A stretch of DNA of 64,000 nucleotides from Prauserella cavernicola (GCF_016595675.1 NZ_JAENJH010000007.1:267458-331457), one strand, 5' to 3'; positions 1 through 8,277 are shown, counted from the stretch's first letter. The notes: generated by a model not told the origin, from the sequence alone. A program made the numbers and translations.

Positions 1-1237
1 TCCCCTCGACTCGACGAAGAAGTTCACCGACCAGCGGATCGTCGGCCACAACCGTTGGCACGGCGAGATTCCGGCCCAGGTGCACGTGAGCCCGGGCGAC
101 GTGTTCCGCGTCGACTGCCGCGAGTGGTTCGACGGCGCCATCCACAATGACGACTCCGCCGAGGACGTGCTGCACGCACCGCTGCCGGGCGTGCACGTGC
201 TCAGCGGGCCGATCGCGGTCGAGGGCGCGAAGCCCGGCGACCTGCTGATCGTCGACATCCTCGATGTCGGCCCCATTCCGCAGGAGGACTCGGGCCCGCT
301 CGCGGGACAGGGCTGGGGCTACACCGGAGTGTTCGCGACGCAGAACGGGGGAGGGTTTCTCACCGAGTGGTTCCCCGACGCCTACAAGGTGATCTGGGAC
401 TTCCGGGGCGGCACGGCCACGTCCCGGCACATCCCCGGCGTGTCCTACACCGGGATCGTGCACCCCGGCCTGATGGGCACCGCTCCGTCGGCGGCTCTGC
501 TGGCGAAGTGGAACGCGCGCGAACAGGCGCTCATCGACACCGATCCCGGCCGGGTGCCGCCACTGGCCCTGCCACCGCTCGCGGACTCGGCGATCCTCGG
601 CACTCTCACCGGGGCGGACTTCGACCGGGTGGCCGCCGAAGCCGCTCGCACCGCGCCGCCGAGAGAGAACGGCGGCAACCAGGACATCAAGAACTTCACC
701 AAGGGAACGCGGGTGTTCTACCCCGTCTTCGTCGACGGCGCGAACCTGTCGATGGGGGACCTGCACTTCTCCCAGGGTGACGGCGAGATCACCTTCTGCG
801 GCGCCATCGAGATGGGCGGGTTCCTCGACCTGCACGTCGACCTGATCAAGGGCGGGATGGACACCTACGGCGTGTCCGAGAACGCGATCTTCCTGCCCGG
901 CAACACCGATCCGCAGTACAGCGAGTGGCTCGCGTTCTCCGGAACGTCGGTGACGCTCGACGGTCAGCAGCACTACCTCGACTCGCACCTGTCGTACCAG
1001 CGGGCGTGCCTGCACGCGATCGACTACCTCACCAAGTTCGGCTACAGCCGCATCCAGGCCTACATGATCCTGGGCTCGGCGCCGATCGAGGGCAGGCTCT
1101 CCGGAGTCGTGGACATTCCGAACTCGTGCTCCACGGTGTATCTGCCCACCGCGATCTTCGACGTCGACGTGCGTCCGTCGGCCTCGGGGCCGGAGCAGGT
1201 CGCCCCAGGGCCGAGCGTGCCGACGGCCTCGTTCTGA
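1..1237 (+). CDS. fmdA: Formamidase (acetamidase/formamidase family), 5' end outside the window
   Basis: Amide hydrolase of the FmdA/AmdA family; on formamide it yields formate and ammonia in the cytoplasm. The reading frame enters from outside (first in-frame codon at base 2). Residues before the GTG at 80, including GHNRWH, are conserved in the family, so that GTG is not the start and only a few N-terminal residues are missing (411 visible; family about 400-420). NDDSAEDV, HVLSGPI and GDLLIVDI are recognisable family segments. It is followed after 30 bp by a urea/amide channel and then formate dehydrogenase. That context favours formamide over acetamide as substrate, which is an inference. 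Confidence 0.9.
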   Translation, partial: PLDSTKKFTDQRIVGHNRWHGEIPAQVHVSPGDVFRVDCREWFDGAIHNDDSAEDVLHAPLPGVHVLSGPIAVEGAKPGDLLIVDILDVGPIPQEDSGPLAGQGWGYTGVFATQNGGGFLTEWFPDAYKVIWDFRGGTATSRHIPGVSYTGIVHPGLMGTAPSAALLAKWNAREQALIDTDPGRVPPLALPPLADSAILGTLTGADFDRVAAEAARTAPPRENGGNQDIKNFTKGTRVFYPVFVDGANLSMGDLHFSQGDGEITFCGAIEMGGFLDLHVDLIKGGMDTYGVSENAIFLPGNTDPQYSEWLAFSGTSVTLDGQQHYLDSHLSYQRACLHAIDYLTKFGYSRIQAYMILGSAPIEGRLSGVVDIPNSCSTVYLPTAIFDVDVRPSASGPEQVAPGPSVPTASF

Positions 1238-1267
1238 GCCGCCGGTCCGCCGCCGGAGGAGACGGTC

Positions 1268-2401
1268 ATGACAACAGCGCAACCGGCACACGGCCCGCTG
1301 CACTGGGTGGACGGCACGATGCCCGAGTTCGACCAGGCGGTGCTCCGGATCCCCATCGTCGGGTTCCTGGAGTACTGCCTGCGGGGCATCGGGCAGGTCG
1401 TGTTCATGAACAGCCCGATCACCGGCGCGTTCATCCTCGCGGCCGCGTGGACCCACGAGCCGTACCTCGGGTTCTCGGGCACCATCGGGGTGCTCGCCTC
1501 GACGCTCACCGCGCTGGTGCTCGGATTCGACCGCGGCGCGATCCACGCGGGGCTGTTCGGGTTCAACGGTGTGCTCGTGGGACTCGCGCTGGGCCTGTTC
1601 CTGTCGCCGCAGTGGGACGTGCTGGTGATCGTGTGGACCGTGGTGCTGAGCGCGGCGTCGTCGATACTGATGGCCGCGCTCGGCTCGGTGTTCGGCGGTG
1701 CGTGGGGTGTGCCGCCGCTGACGCTGCCGTTCAACTTCGTCACCTTGCTGTTCCTGGTCAGCGCGTTGCAGCTGAGCCGGGGACACCTGGGGGACCTGGT
1801 CGAGCCGGGAGCACCCGCGGTGACCGGGCCCGAGGTGCAGACGGCGCTGCGCGAGAGCGCGAGCGCCGTGGGCGACACCGACGCCGTGGCGGTGATCAAC
1901 GCGATCTTCCGCGGCATCGGCCAGCTGTTCTTCCTCAACAGCCTCCTCGCCGGGGTGCTCATCATCGTCGGAATCGCGTTCTGCTCGCGGATCGCGGCCG
2001 GCTTCGCACTGGTCGGCTCCGCGGTCGGCATGCTCACGGGCATGGCGCTGGGCGCCGACGGGGTGCAGATCTACAACGGACTGTGGGGCTTCAACTCGTT
2101 CGACGCGGCGCTGGCGATCGCGGGTGTGTTCTTCGTGCTCACCTGGCGTTCGGCGTTGCTCGGGGTGTTGTGCGCGATCTTCACCGCGGTGTTGTTCGGC
2201 GCGATCGCGTCGATCTTCGTGCCGTGGGGCCTGCCCGCGCTGACCCTGCCGTTCTGCTTCGGCACCCTCACGTTCCTGTTGCTGAAGGGCGCGTCGAAGT
2301 ACTTCACATTCGTGCCTCCCGCCGACGTCGTCACTCCCGAAGAACACCTGCGGCGGGCCCGCAGGGAACGCGAGGCCTTGTCGGCCGAGGGGCAGTCGTG
2401 A
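1268..2401 (+). CDS. Urea transporter (UT family) channel, likely for urea or short amides
   Basis: Integral membrane channel of the UT/SLC14 type, 377 aa. The protein is an internal duplication: two halves of about 160 residues, each opening with a related block (FLEYCLRGIGQVVFMNSP near residue 36 and AIFRGIGQLFFLNS near 215) and each ending in the UT pore signature (PPLTLPF near 150, LPALTLPF near 320, consensus LPxxTxPF). Ten or so hydrophobic helices are evident. Start ATG 1268 is preceded by GGAGGAG (1256-1262). It sits between formamidase and formate dehydrogenase, so its cargo may be formamide rather than, or as well as, urea; the pore motif cannot decide between these small neutral amides. 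Confidence 0.88.
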   Translation: MTTAQPAHGPLHWVDGTMPEFDQAVLRIPIVGFLEYCLRGIGQVVFMNSPITGAFILAAAWTHEPYLGFSGTIGVLASTLTALVLGFDRGAIHAGLFGFNGVLVGLALGLFLSPQWDVLVIVWTVVLSAASSILMAALGSVFGGAWGVPPLTLPFNFVTLLFLVSALQLSRGHLGDLVEPGAPAVTGPEVQTALRESASAVGDTDAVAVINAIFRGIGQLFFLNSLLAGVLIIVGIAFCSRIAAGFALVGSAVGMLTGMALGADGVQIYNGLWGFNSFDAALAIAGVFFVLTWRSALLGVLCAIFTAVLFGAIASIFVPWGLPALTLPFCFGTLTFLLLKGASKYFTFVPPADVVTPEEHLRRARREREALSAEGQS

Positions 2402-2435
2402 TCCAGCGACAACATCCGATCGGAGGTCCGCCATC

Positions 2436-3593
2436 ATGGTCAAAGTCCTGTGCGTGCTCTACGACGACCCCGTGAGCGGGTATCCGCCCGCCTATGCCCG
2501 CGACGGCATCCCCGCCGTGGACCACTATCCCGGCGGCCAGACCGTGCCCAGCCCGGAGGCCGTCGACTTCGTGCCCGGTGAGCTGCTCGGCAGCGTGTCG
2601 GGCGAGCTGGGCCTGCGCCGGTTCCTCGAGTCAGGAGGTCACCAGCTGGTCGTGACGTCGGACAAGGACGGCGAGAACTCCGTGTTCGACCGGGAGCTGC
2701 CCGACACCGACGTGGTGATCTCCCAGCCGTTCTGGCCCGCCTACCTCACCGCGGAACGGATCGCCACGGCTCCGAAGCTGAAACTCGCGATCACGGCGGG
2801 GATAGGCTCGGACCACGTCGACCTGTCCGCCGCGATCGAGCACGGCGTCACCGTGGCCGAGGTGACCTACTCCAACAGCATCAGCGTCGCCGAGCACGTG
2901 GTGATGATGATCCTGTCGCTCGTGCGCAACTACCTGCCCTCGCACCAGTGGGTGCTCGACGGCGGCTGGAACATCGCCGACTGCGTGTCCCGCTCCTACG
3001 ACGTCGAGGGCATGCACATCGGCACCGTCGCCGCGGGCCGCATCGGGTCGGCGGTGCTGCGCAGGCTCAAGCCGTTCGACGTGCACCTGCACTACACCGA
3101 CCGGCACCGGCTGCCCGAGGAGACCGAGCGGGAACTCGGCGTCACCTATCACCCCGACGTCGCGTCGATGGTGAGCGTGTGCGACGTCGTCACCATCAAC
3201 TGCCCGCTGCATCCGGAGACGGAGCACATGTTCGACGACGCGATGATCGGCCGGATGAAGCGCGGCGCCTACATCGTCAACACCGCGCGCGGCAAGATCT
3301 GCGACCGCGACGCGGTGGTGCGGGCGCTGCGCTCGGGTCAGCTGGCGGGCTACGCGGGCGACGTGTGGTTCCCGCAGCCGGCGCCGGCCGACCATCCGTG
3401 GCGGACGATGCCGCACCACGGCATGACGCCGCACATCTCGGGCAGCTCGCTGTCGGCTCAGGCCCGCTACGCCGCGGGCACGCGCGAGATCCTCGAGTGC
3501 TTCCTGGGCGGCAGGCCCATCAGGGAGGAGTACCTGATCGTCGACGGCGGCAAGCTCGCCGGCGCGGGCGCGCACTCCTACAGCGCGCGCTGA
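2436..3593 (+). CDS. fdh: NAD-dependent formate dehydrogenase
   Basis: Soluble D-2-hydroxyacid-dehydrogenase-type FDH oxidising formate to CO2 with NAD+. At 385 aa it has the usual family length. Nearly all signature residues are present: NSISVAEHVV at 147-156 (formate-binding Asn147), the nucleotide loop AGRIG at 200-204, Asp222-Arg223 after the second Rossmann strand (an NAD-type acidic residue), Arg285 in NTARGK, and Gln314 and His333 (TPHISG) of the catalytic pair. Start ATG 2436 has GGAGG about 10 bp upstream. It lies 34 bp after the urea-type channel and is probably co-transcribed with it and formamidase, completing amide to formate to CO2 plus NADH. Its stop overlaps the convergent NADAR gene by 16 bp. 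Confidence 0.95.
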   Translation: MVKVLCVLYDDPVSGYPPAYARDGIPAVDHYPGGQTVPSPEAVDFVPGELLGSVSGELGLRRFLESGGHQLVVTSDKDGENSVFDRELPDTDVVISQPFWPAYLTAERIATAPKLKLAITAGIGSDHVDLSAAIEHGVTVAEVTYSNSISVAEHVVMMILSLVRNYLPSHQWVLDGGWNIADCVSRSYDVEGMHIGTVAAGRIGSAVLRRLKPFDVHLHYTDRHRLPEETERELGVTYHPDVASMVSVCDVVTINCPLHPETEHMFDDAMIGRMKRGAYIVNTARGKICDRDAVVRALRSGQLAGYAGDVWFPQPAPADHPWRTMPHHGMTPHISGSSLSAQARYAAGTREILECFLGGRPIREEYLIVDGGKLAGAGAHSYSAR

Positions 3594-4168
3594 ACGCCGG
3601 GGGAGCAGTCCTGTTCGGACAGTAGCGAGCGCGCGTGGCACAGGGCGAAGCCCAGCAGGTTCAGCCCGCGCCAGCGCGCGGGGTCGCCTGCGCGGGGATC
3701 GTCGGGGGCCAGACCGATGCCCCACACCCGGTCGACCGGGCTGGCCTCGACCAGTACCCGGTCGCCGGTGCCCAGCAGGAAGTCGCGCAGCTCCGGGTCC
3801 GCGCCGAACTTCGCGACGTTCGCGGCCACCACGATCGCGAACCGGTCGCGGTGCCAGCGCTGCTGCTCGAACCCGGCCACCGCGCGGCCCAGCCGCTGCG
3901 CCTCTCCCGGGTCCGGACCGTCCAGGATCGCCGCCGCGGAGACGTCGTCGCCGAACAGCCTCGCCTTGCGCCACATCATGTAGTGCTCGGCGGTGGCGAA
4001 CCGCTGCCCGTCCACGGCGAAGGGAGCGGGCCACCACTGGCTCAGGCAGCCGGGGCCGATCCGCCCGTCGGGCTCGGGACGGTGTCCCCGGAAGAGCAGG
4101 AGCTCGACCGGCTCACCGGCGCGCAGCCGCGCGGCGAGAGCATCGGCGTCCCACGGCGGATGGCTCAC
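3578..4168 (-). CDS. NADAR family N-glycosidase-like protein
   Basis: 196-residue cytoplasmic protein of the NADAR family (YbiA-like; known members hydrolyse N-glycosidic bonds of early riboflavin intermediates or remove ADP-ribose from bases). Recognisable segments are LSQWWPAPF near 40, FATAEHYMMWRKA near 55 (the conserved EHYM core), and VWGIGLAPDD followed by WRGLNLLGFAL near the C-terminus. The start ATG at 4168 has only a weak ribosome site. Its end runs 16 bp into the 3' end of formate dehydrogenase on the other strand, so the two genes are convergent and overlapping. Specific substrate unknown. Confidence 0.82.
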   Translation of the reverse strand: MSHPPWDADALAARLRAGEPVELLLFRGHRPEPDGRIGPGCLSQWWPAPFAVDGQRFATAEHYMMWRKARLFGDDVSAAAILDGPDPGEAQRLGRAVAGFEQQRWHRDRFAIVVAANVAKFGADPELRDFLLGTGDRVLVEASPVDRVWGIGLAPDDPRAGDPARWRGLNLLGFALCHARSLLSEQDCSPGVQRAL

Positions 4169-4186
4169 GGGCGACAGTATGCCGAC

Positions 4187-4215
4187 GGGGCGGGTGCCCC
4201 CTCGGCACCCGCCCC
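4187..4215 (-). terminator. Stem-loop terminator after the M15-like gene
   Basis: Perfect 12-bp inverted repeat, GGGGCGGGTGCC at 4187-4198 and GGCACCCGCCCC at 4204-4215, with a 5-nt loop. It lies 17 bp beyond the stop of the M15-like hydrolase and before the start of the NADAR gene. There is no U tract, as is usual in GC-rich actinomycetes. Confidence 0.7.
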
Positions 4216-4231
4216 GCTCGCCGGTCCTGTG

Positions 4232-5047
4232 TCAGCCGCGCTGGAACTCCTCCCAGGTCACCTTCGTCACCTGGGGGCCGTCGTCCTTGCCGTTGTTGGC
4301 GAGCCCGTTGCGGCCCTCGAAGTAGTCGCCCGCCTGAGCCTGTGCCTCGGGCGACATGTCGGTGTCGCTGATCGCGATCGCGTGGATGTGCGCGGCCCAG
4401 TCGCCCTGGCTCTCGGTGCGGTGCCAGGCGGCGAAGCCGACCTCGCGCAGGGCCTTCACGGCCGCGTCGGTGTCGGAGAGCCCCCGCACGGAGAGGTCCA
4501 CCGCGCCGCCGCCGTCGTGCGTGCCGCCGGAGGCTCCGACGCCGCCCGCGTTGTAGGAGCCCTGGGTGACGGTGAAGTCCTCGCCGGAGCGCCGCTCCGC
4601 GGCCTTGACCATGTCGGCGGTGCGGGTGTTCACGGTCTTGCCGTCCATCGTGGTCTTCGAACCGACCGTGATCGCCGCGCTGAGCGTGTAGCTGCCCGTG
4701 CCCAGTTCGGTCAGCGATCCCTTGCCCGGCAGTCCGCTGGCGGCGAGCCCGGTGTGGCCGAGCGACTCCTGGTACTCCTGGTAGGCGGTCACGGTGGTGG
4801 TGCCGAAGTGCCCGTCGACGTACTTGCCGTCCAGCAGGTCCTTGTCGGCGAGCGCCTGCTCGACGAGCTTCACACTGTCGCCGGAGCCGGGCGTCACGGA
4901 CTGGTCGCTCTTGTACGGGTCCCACATCGCGGCCTTGACCACGGCTTCCATGTTCACCGTGGGTGCGGCCTCGGCGGGGCTCGCGGCCCCGGTGAGTGCG
5001 GCGCCGGTCAACGCGGTGATCGCCGCGGCGACGGTCAGCGTGCGCAT
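4232..5047 (-). CDS. Secreted peptidoglycan-active protein with M15-type (VanY/DD-peptidase-like) domain
   Basis: 271 aa with a signal peptide (basic MR, hydrophobic core to about 20, AEA-A cleavage near 28). Residues about 33-115 resemble a peptidoglycan-binding repeat (WDPYKSDQSV, VDGHFGTTTVTAYQEYQ). The C-terminal part carries an M15-like zinc site: His177 and Asp184 in THDGGGAVDL and HIH at 220-222. This predicts a zinc D,D- or L,D-carboxypeptidase, although the substitution pattern is not fully canonical. The start ATG at 5047 has an excellent ribosome site (GAGGAGGA). It follows the M23 gene by 30 bp, so the two wall hydrolases are probably co-transcribed, and a strong stem-loop follows. 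Confidence 0.75.
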   Translation of the reverse strand: MRTLTVAAAITALTGAALTGAASPAEAAPTVNMEAVVKAAMWDPYKSDQSVTPGSGDSVKLVEQALADKDLLDGKYVDGHFGTTTVTAYQEYQESLGHTGLAASGLPGKGSLTELGTGSYTLSAAITVGSKTTMDGKTVNTRTADMVKAAERRSGEDFTVTQGSYNAGGVGASGGTHDGGGAVDLSVRGLSDTDAAVKALREVGFAAWHRTESQGDWAAHIHAIAISDTDMSPEAQAQAGDYFEGRNGLANNGKDDGPQVTKVTWEEFQRG

Positions 5048-5077
5048 GAGAGTTCCTCCTCGGTGTCGGCGGCCTGG

Positions 5078-5938
5078 TCAGTCGCAGTGCTCGAACGGGC
5101 TGGTGAACTTCTCCGAGCCGACGGAGCCGCCCCACTTCACGCATTGGCCGGCGGCGGCCTTGCTCACCGGGCCCGCGTAGTAGGTGAAGTCGCCGGAGTC
5201 GGTGGCGCGGGTGGATCCCTCGACCTCGAGGAACGCCGAGGCCGGGCTCTTCTTGTCGAGCGAGCTCTGCTTGAGCGTGGTGACGCAGTTCTTGCCGTTG
5301 CCCGCGTTGTAGAGCAGGTAGACGGTGCCCGCCTTACCGAGCGCGTGCTTGTTGATCACGGAGTAGCCGGACCCGCAGACCTCCTGCGGGGTGTGCGGGT
5401 TGCCGCTGCCGCCGTCGCAGGAGTTCTTGCTCGTGAACTCGGTCTTGCCGGGGTAGGTCACGGCCTTGCCGTCGAGCGTGACGCGCGTGGCCGTGCCGCT
5501 CTGGCGCTGCTCGTAGTGCAGGTGCGGCCCGGTGACGCCGCCCGTGGCGCCCGCCTTGCCGATCCGCGTGCCGAGCGAGACCTTCTGGCCCTTCGACACC
5601 TCCTGCGCGGACAGGTGCGCGTAGCGGGTGGTGTGGCCGCCGCCGTGGTCGATCTCGATCCACTTGCCGTAGCTGGTGCCGCCCTCGTCGCCGACGACCG
5701 AGACGGTGCCCCCCGCGGAGGCGAGCACCGGGTCACCGGTGATGCCGCTCTTCTGGAAGTCGACCGAGTTGGCCGGGTTGTGGCCGTCGAAGGTGGCGGC
5801 GGTCGCGGTGTAGCCGCAGGTGAACGGCATCTGGTAGTTGGGCGCCGCCGAGGCGGGGGCCGCGCCCGTGGTCAGCATCGTGGCGAGGGTGGTGGCGGCG
5901 ACGGCGCCCGCCGCGGTGACGGATCGGACGAGGGGCAT
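5078..5938 (-). CDS. Secreted M23 family metallopeptidase (LytM/lysostaphin-type)
   Basis: 286 aa: signal peptide with cleavage after ASAA near 32, then an M23 zinc peptidase domain to about 150 and a cysteine-containing C-terminal domain of unknown type. Zinc ligands visible are His53 and Asp60 (HNPANSVDF) and His139/His141 (PHLHYE); His108 in RYAHLS is the usual catalytic helper. Predicted to cut peptide cross-bridges in peptidoglycan outside the membrane. Start ATG 5938 has GGAGGA 7 bp upstream. First gene of a likely two-gene operon with the M15-like protein. The long noncoding stretch upstream may carry regulation. Confidence 0.88.
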   Translation of the reverse strand: MPLVRSVTAAGAVAATTLATMLTTGAAPASAAPNYQMPFTCGYTATAATFDGHNPANSVDFQKSGITGDPVLASAGGTVSVVGDEGGTSYGKWIEIDHGGGHTTRYAHLSAQEVSKGQKVSLGTRIGKAGATGGVTGPHLHYEQRQSGTATRVTLDGKAVTYPGKTEFTSKNSCDGGSGNPHTPQEVCGSGYSVINKHALGKAGTVYLLYNAGNGKNCVTTLKQSSLDKKSPASAFLEVEGSTRATDSGDFTYYAGPVSKAAAGQCVKWGGSVGSEKFTSPFEHCD

Positions 5939-5987
5939 GGGTTCCTCCAGGACTGTCGTGCCGGAACGTGGCCGGAAAACGCGCTCA

Positions 5988-6068
5988 CTACGGGTGGCGG
6001 TATCCCTCCCCGGTGCGGATCGGGGCCGGCGCGACCGCGATGGCGAGCCGGGAGCGGAGCGTGGTCAT
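5988..6068 (-). CDS. Possible 26-residue leader peptide upstream of the M23 gene
   Basis: Short frame starting at ATG 6068 with a good Shine-Dalgarno sequence (GGGAAGGA, about 8 bp upstream) and ending at TAG 5988-5990, 49 bp before the M23 start. The peptide begins MTTLRSRLAIAV, is basic and Pro-rich at its end, and matches nothing I recognise. The ribosome site is the main evidence for translation; it could equally be chance in GC-rich DNA. Confidence 0.25.
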   Translation of the reverse strand: MTTLRSRLAIAVAPAPIRTGEGYRHP

Positions 6069-6159
6069 CGGGCCGGTCCTTCCCGTCGGGTGGAGGCGGT
6101 GGGTACAACCATGACCAGGCCCGAGCGGCGTCCGATACCCCGCATTCGATCTTCTTGAC

Positions 6160-6180
6160 GTCAGATCGTGGCCGTCTGAC
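6160..6180. promoter_or_regulatory. Inverted repeat, candidate operator upstream of the cell-wall hydrolase operon
   Basis: GTCAGA at 6160-6165 and TCTGAC at 6175-6180 form a perfect 6-bp inverted repeat with a 9-bp spacer; the left arm overlaps the palindrome TGACGTCA (6156-6163). It lies about 220 bp from the M23 start and 170 bp from the divergent HTH protein, either of which it could serve. No regulator is assigned. Confidence 0.35.
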
Positions 6181-6352
6181 AGCGGCCCCACCTGGGTTGA
6201 CACCGCTGTTTTGCCTGTTCAGGGCACCGACTGTCGTCCTATCGTGTTAGGATCCAACCCGACACGGAAAGTGACGATCCGGCCGTGTCAACCCGACGGA
6301 TCCGCGGCGCGTTCGCGTGGTCGCCAGCACTGGTACGCCCGGGGAGGACAGC

Positions 6353-7291
6353 GTGCCCAGCCCGAAGATGGTGGAGCGGCCGGCGGCCCTCGAGGAGTTC
6401 GTGGCTTCGCTGCGGCGGCTACGCGAGCGGGCGGGCGATCCGTCGTTTCGCCGCATGGCGTCGAAGTCCGGAGCCGTCTCACACGCGACCCTGCACCTCA
6501 CCGTCACCGGTCACCGGCTGCAGCCGTGGGAGACCGTGCGGGAGTTCGTGCGGGCCTGCGACGGGGACGAGGACGAGTGGCACGCCCGCTGGCAGCGCAC
6601 CCGGGACGCCCTCGCCGACGGCGCCGGCACCTGCGGTTCGGCCGACAGTGGTGACATCGGCGAGCCCCGGACGGCCGATGACCCGGAACCGGCGGAACCG
6701 GCGGCAGCGGTGCGGGCCGCCCCGCTGCCCGCACCAAGGGACGCTGTCGGCGTGCCCGTCCCGGCCGCCGGGACTCCGGAGCGGCCGCGTCCGTGGTGGC
6801 GTTCGGCTCCGGTGACCGCGGGTCTGGTGGCCGTGGTCGTCGCGTTGGTGGCCGTGGTCGTGGTCCTGGTGGCGAACCCGGGTGATCAGCCACCCTCCGA
6901 GCAGTCGGTCGCCGCCGCGAGCGGCTCGCTGCATCCCGGCGACGCGACGCGGTTCGTCGGCGACGTGACCATTCCCGACGGCACCGAGGTCCGTCCCGGT
7001 TCACAGTTCGTCAAGGTGTGGGAGCTCCAGAACACCGGTTCGGTGGAGTGGCGGCAGCGCCATCTCCAGCGCATCGACCTGCCGATCGGCCAGGACGACT
7101 GCCGCACGCCGGAACGCATCCCGGTCACCGACACGGCCCCGCGGGAGCACGTGCAGATCACCGTCACCGTGCGCGCGCCCGCCACCGCGCCCGCCGACTG
7201 CAAGGTGCGCTGGAAGATGGTCGACGACTCGGGTCGCGAGCTGCTGCCCGGCTACCGGCCGATCTTCTTCGAGGTGCGCGTGCGGTCCTGA
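6353..7291 (+). CDS. Membrane protein with N-terminal HTH-like region and extracytoplasmic NBR1-type Ig domain
   Basis: 312 aa from GTG 6353, chosen because GGGGAGGA (6341-6348) sits 4 bp upstream; an earlier in-frame GTG at 6317 lacks such a site. Residues 1-95 look like the actinomycete helix-turn-helix/XRE-like module (ALEEFVASLRRLRERAGDPS, then a HATLH helix). A Pro/Ala-rich linker follows, one transmembrane helix near 155-180 (Val/Ala-rich), and a C-terminal domain of about 105 residues with the NBR1 Ig-like pattern (VRPGSQFVKVWELQNTGSVEW, then CKVRWKMVDDSG and a terminal beta strand). The topology places the HTH inside and the Ig domain outside. Function unknown; the layout suggests a signal-transducing or anchoring protein. 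Confidence 0.75.
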   Translation: MPSPKMVERPAALEEFVASLRRLRERAGDPSFRRMASKSGAVSHATLHLTVTGHRLQPWETVREFVRACDGDEDEWHARWQRTRDALADGAGTCGSADSGDIGEPRTADDPEPAEPAAAVRAAPLPAPRDAVGVPVPAAGTPERPRPWWRSAPVTAGLVAVVVALVAVVVVLVANPGDQPPSEQSVAAASGSLHPGDATRFVGDVTIPDGTEVRPGSQFVKVWELQNTGSVEWRQRHLQRIDLPIGQDDCRTPERIPVTDTAPREHVQITVTVRAPATAPADCKVRWKMVDDSGRELLPGYRPIFFEVRVRS

Positions 7292-7470
7292 CCGGAGGGT
7301 GTTCCCCGAGACTCCGGCCCCCTTTCCGGTGCTGTGCTTCGAATGTCCGGTTCCCGGCTCGTCCGTGGCCGGAGGATCAGCCGGACGGCCGGTGGCGCGT
7401 GGCGGCGTGGTGACACCATGATCGTCCGATGCCCGCGCTCCCGCGGGCCCGTGGGGAGGATGGGACGCGA

Positions 7471-8277
7471 ATGTACGAAGCTCCGGGCACGCCGTGCTGG
7501 GTCGAGCTCGCGACACCGGATCTGGACCGGTCGATGCGGTTCTTCCAGGACGTCTACGGCTGGCAGTTCACCCAGGCCGCGCCCGGCAGCGACTACTGGA
7601 TCGCGCTGCTGTTCGGCGAGCCCGTCGCCGGGTTCCGCAGGCACACCACGTCGGTGATCGACTGGACCGTGTACCTCGCGACCGACGACGTGGTGGCGAC
7701 GGCGGGCCACGCCCAGCAGCTCGGCGGAACGCTGCTGCAGAGCCAGACCGAGGTCGTGCCGGGTGTCGGCTCGAAGGTGCTCGTCGACGACCCGTCCGGG
7801 GCCACGTTCGGGCTGTTGCAGCCCGTGGGCGCGCGGCCGTTCACCGCGGGTGTGCCGGGCGCGCTGATCTGGCTGGAGTTCGTCACGCGCAGCGCCACGC
7901 TGGCCGACCGGTTCTTCGGCAGCCTGTTCGGCTACGAGCAGACCCAGTTCGGCGACGCCAGGACGCTCGACTACGTCGTCTACTCCAGCGGCGAGCACTC
8001 GGTGGTGGGCCGCGTGCGCATGGCCAGGGACACCCCGGCCGACGTGCCGCCTCGCTGGATCGCGCACTTCGCCGTGGACCCCGACATCGGCTTCGACCGC
8101 ACCCTGCACGCCGCGCGCACCGCGGGAGCGCGCCTGCGCTTTCGCCCCTACACCAACGCGCTCGGCAAGGTCGCCGTGCTGTCCGACCCGCTCGGCACCC
8201 GGTTCGCGATCATCGACCCCGCGCTGGCGTCGAGCTGGGACCACCACTCGGCCGCCGACGACCCCTACGGCGACTGA
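7471..8277 (+). CDS. Two-domain glyoxalase/VOC family protein
   Basis: 268 aa from ATG 7471, which has GGGGAGGA at 7453-7460; an upstream in-frame ATG at 7429 has none. Two vicinal-oxygen-chelate modules lie in tandem: CWVELATPDLDRSMRFFQDV near 8-27 opens the first and LIWLEFVTRSATLADRFFGS near 132 opens the second, each with beta-alpha-beta-beta-beta pattern and a GWQF/GYEQ turn. Such proteins are common in actinomycetes, often annotated as hydroxylase-like or bleomycin-resistance-like, with unknown substrates. Not obviously in an operon. Confidence 0.8.
   Translation: MYEAPGTPCWVELATPDLDRSMRFFQDVYGWQFTQAAPGSDYWIALLFGEPVAGFRRHTTSVIDWTVYLATDDVVATAGHAQQLGGTLLQSQTEVVPGVGSKVLVDDPSGATFGLLQPVGARPFTAGVPGALIWLEFVTRSATLADRFFGSLFGYEQTQFGDARTLDYVVYSSGEHSVVGRVRMARDTPADVPPRWIAHFAVDPDIGFDRTLHAARTAGARLRFRPYTNALGKVAVLSDPLGTRFAIIDPALASSWDHHSAADDPYGD

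Larger units (their letters stand above)
5939..6352. other. 414-bp intergenic stretch between divergent genes
   Basis: Lies between the M23 gene (minus) and the HTH/NBR1 gene (plus). It holds a possible 26-residue leader frame on the minus strand (5988-6068), an inverted repeat GTCAGA-N9-TCTGAC at 6160-6180 that overlaps the palindrome TGACGTCA at 6156-6163, and possible plus-strand promoter elements TTGACA at 6197-6202 and TAGGAT at 6248-6253, which are too far apart to pair with each other. No conserved RNA could be assigned with confidence. Confidence 0.5.

Noticed and set aside
5939..6180. c-di-AMP (ydaO-type) riboswitch upstream of the M23 gene
   Set aside because: The context is suggestive, but I could not identify the conserved core by eye; only a covariance search could support it.
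3635..6250. Very long open frame on the plus strand opposite NADAR, M15-like and M23 genes
   Set aside because: It is antisense to three well-supported genes; long stop-free antisense frames are expected in GC-rich coding DNA, and its Arg/Gly/Val-rich translation matches no family.
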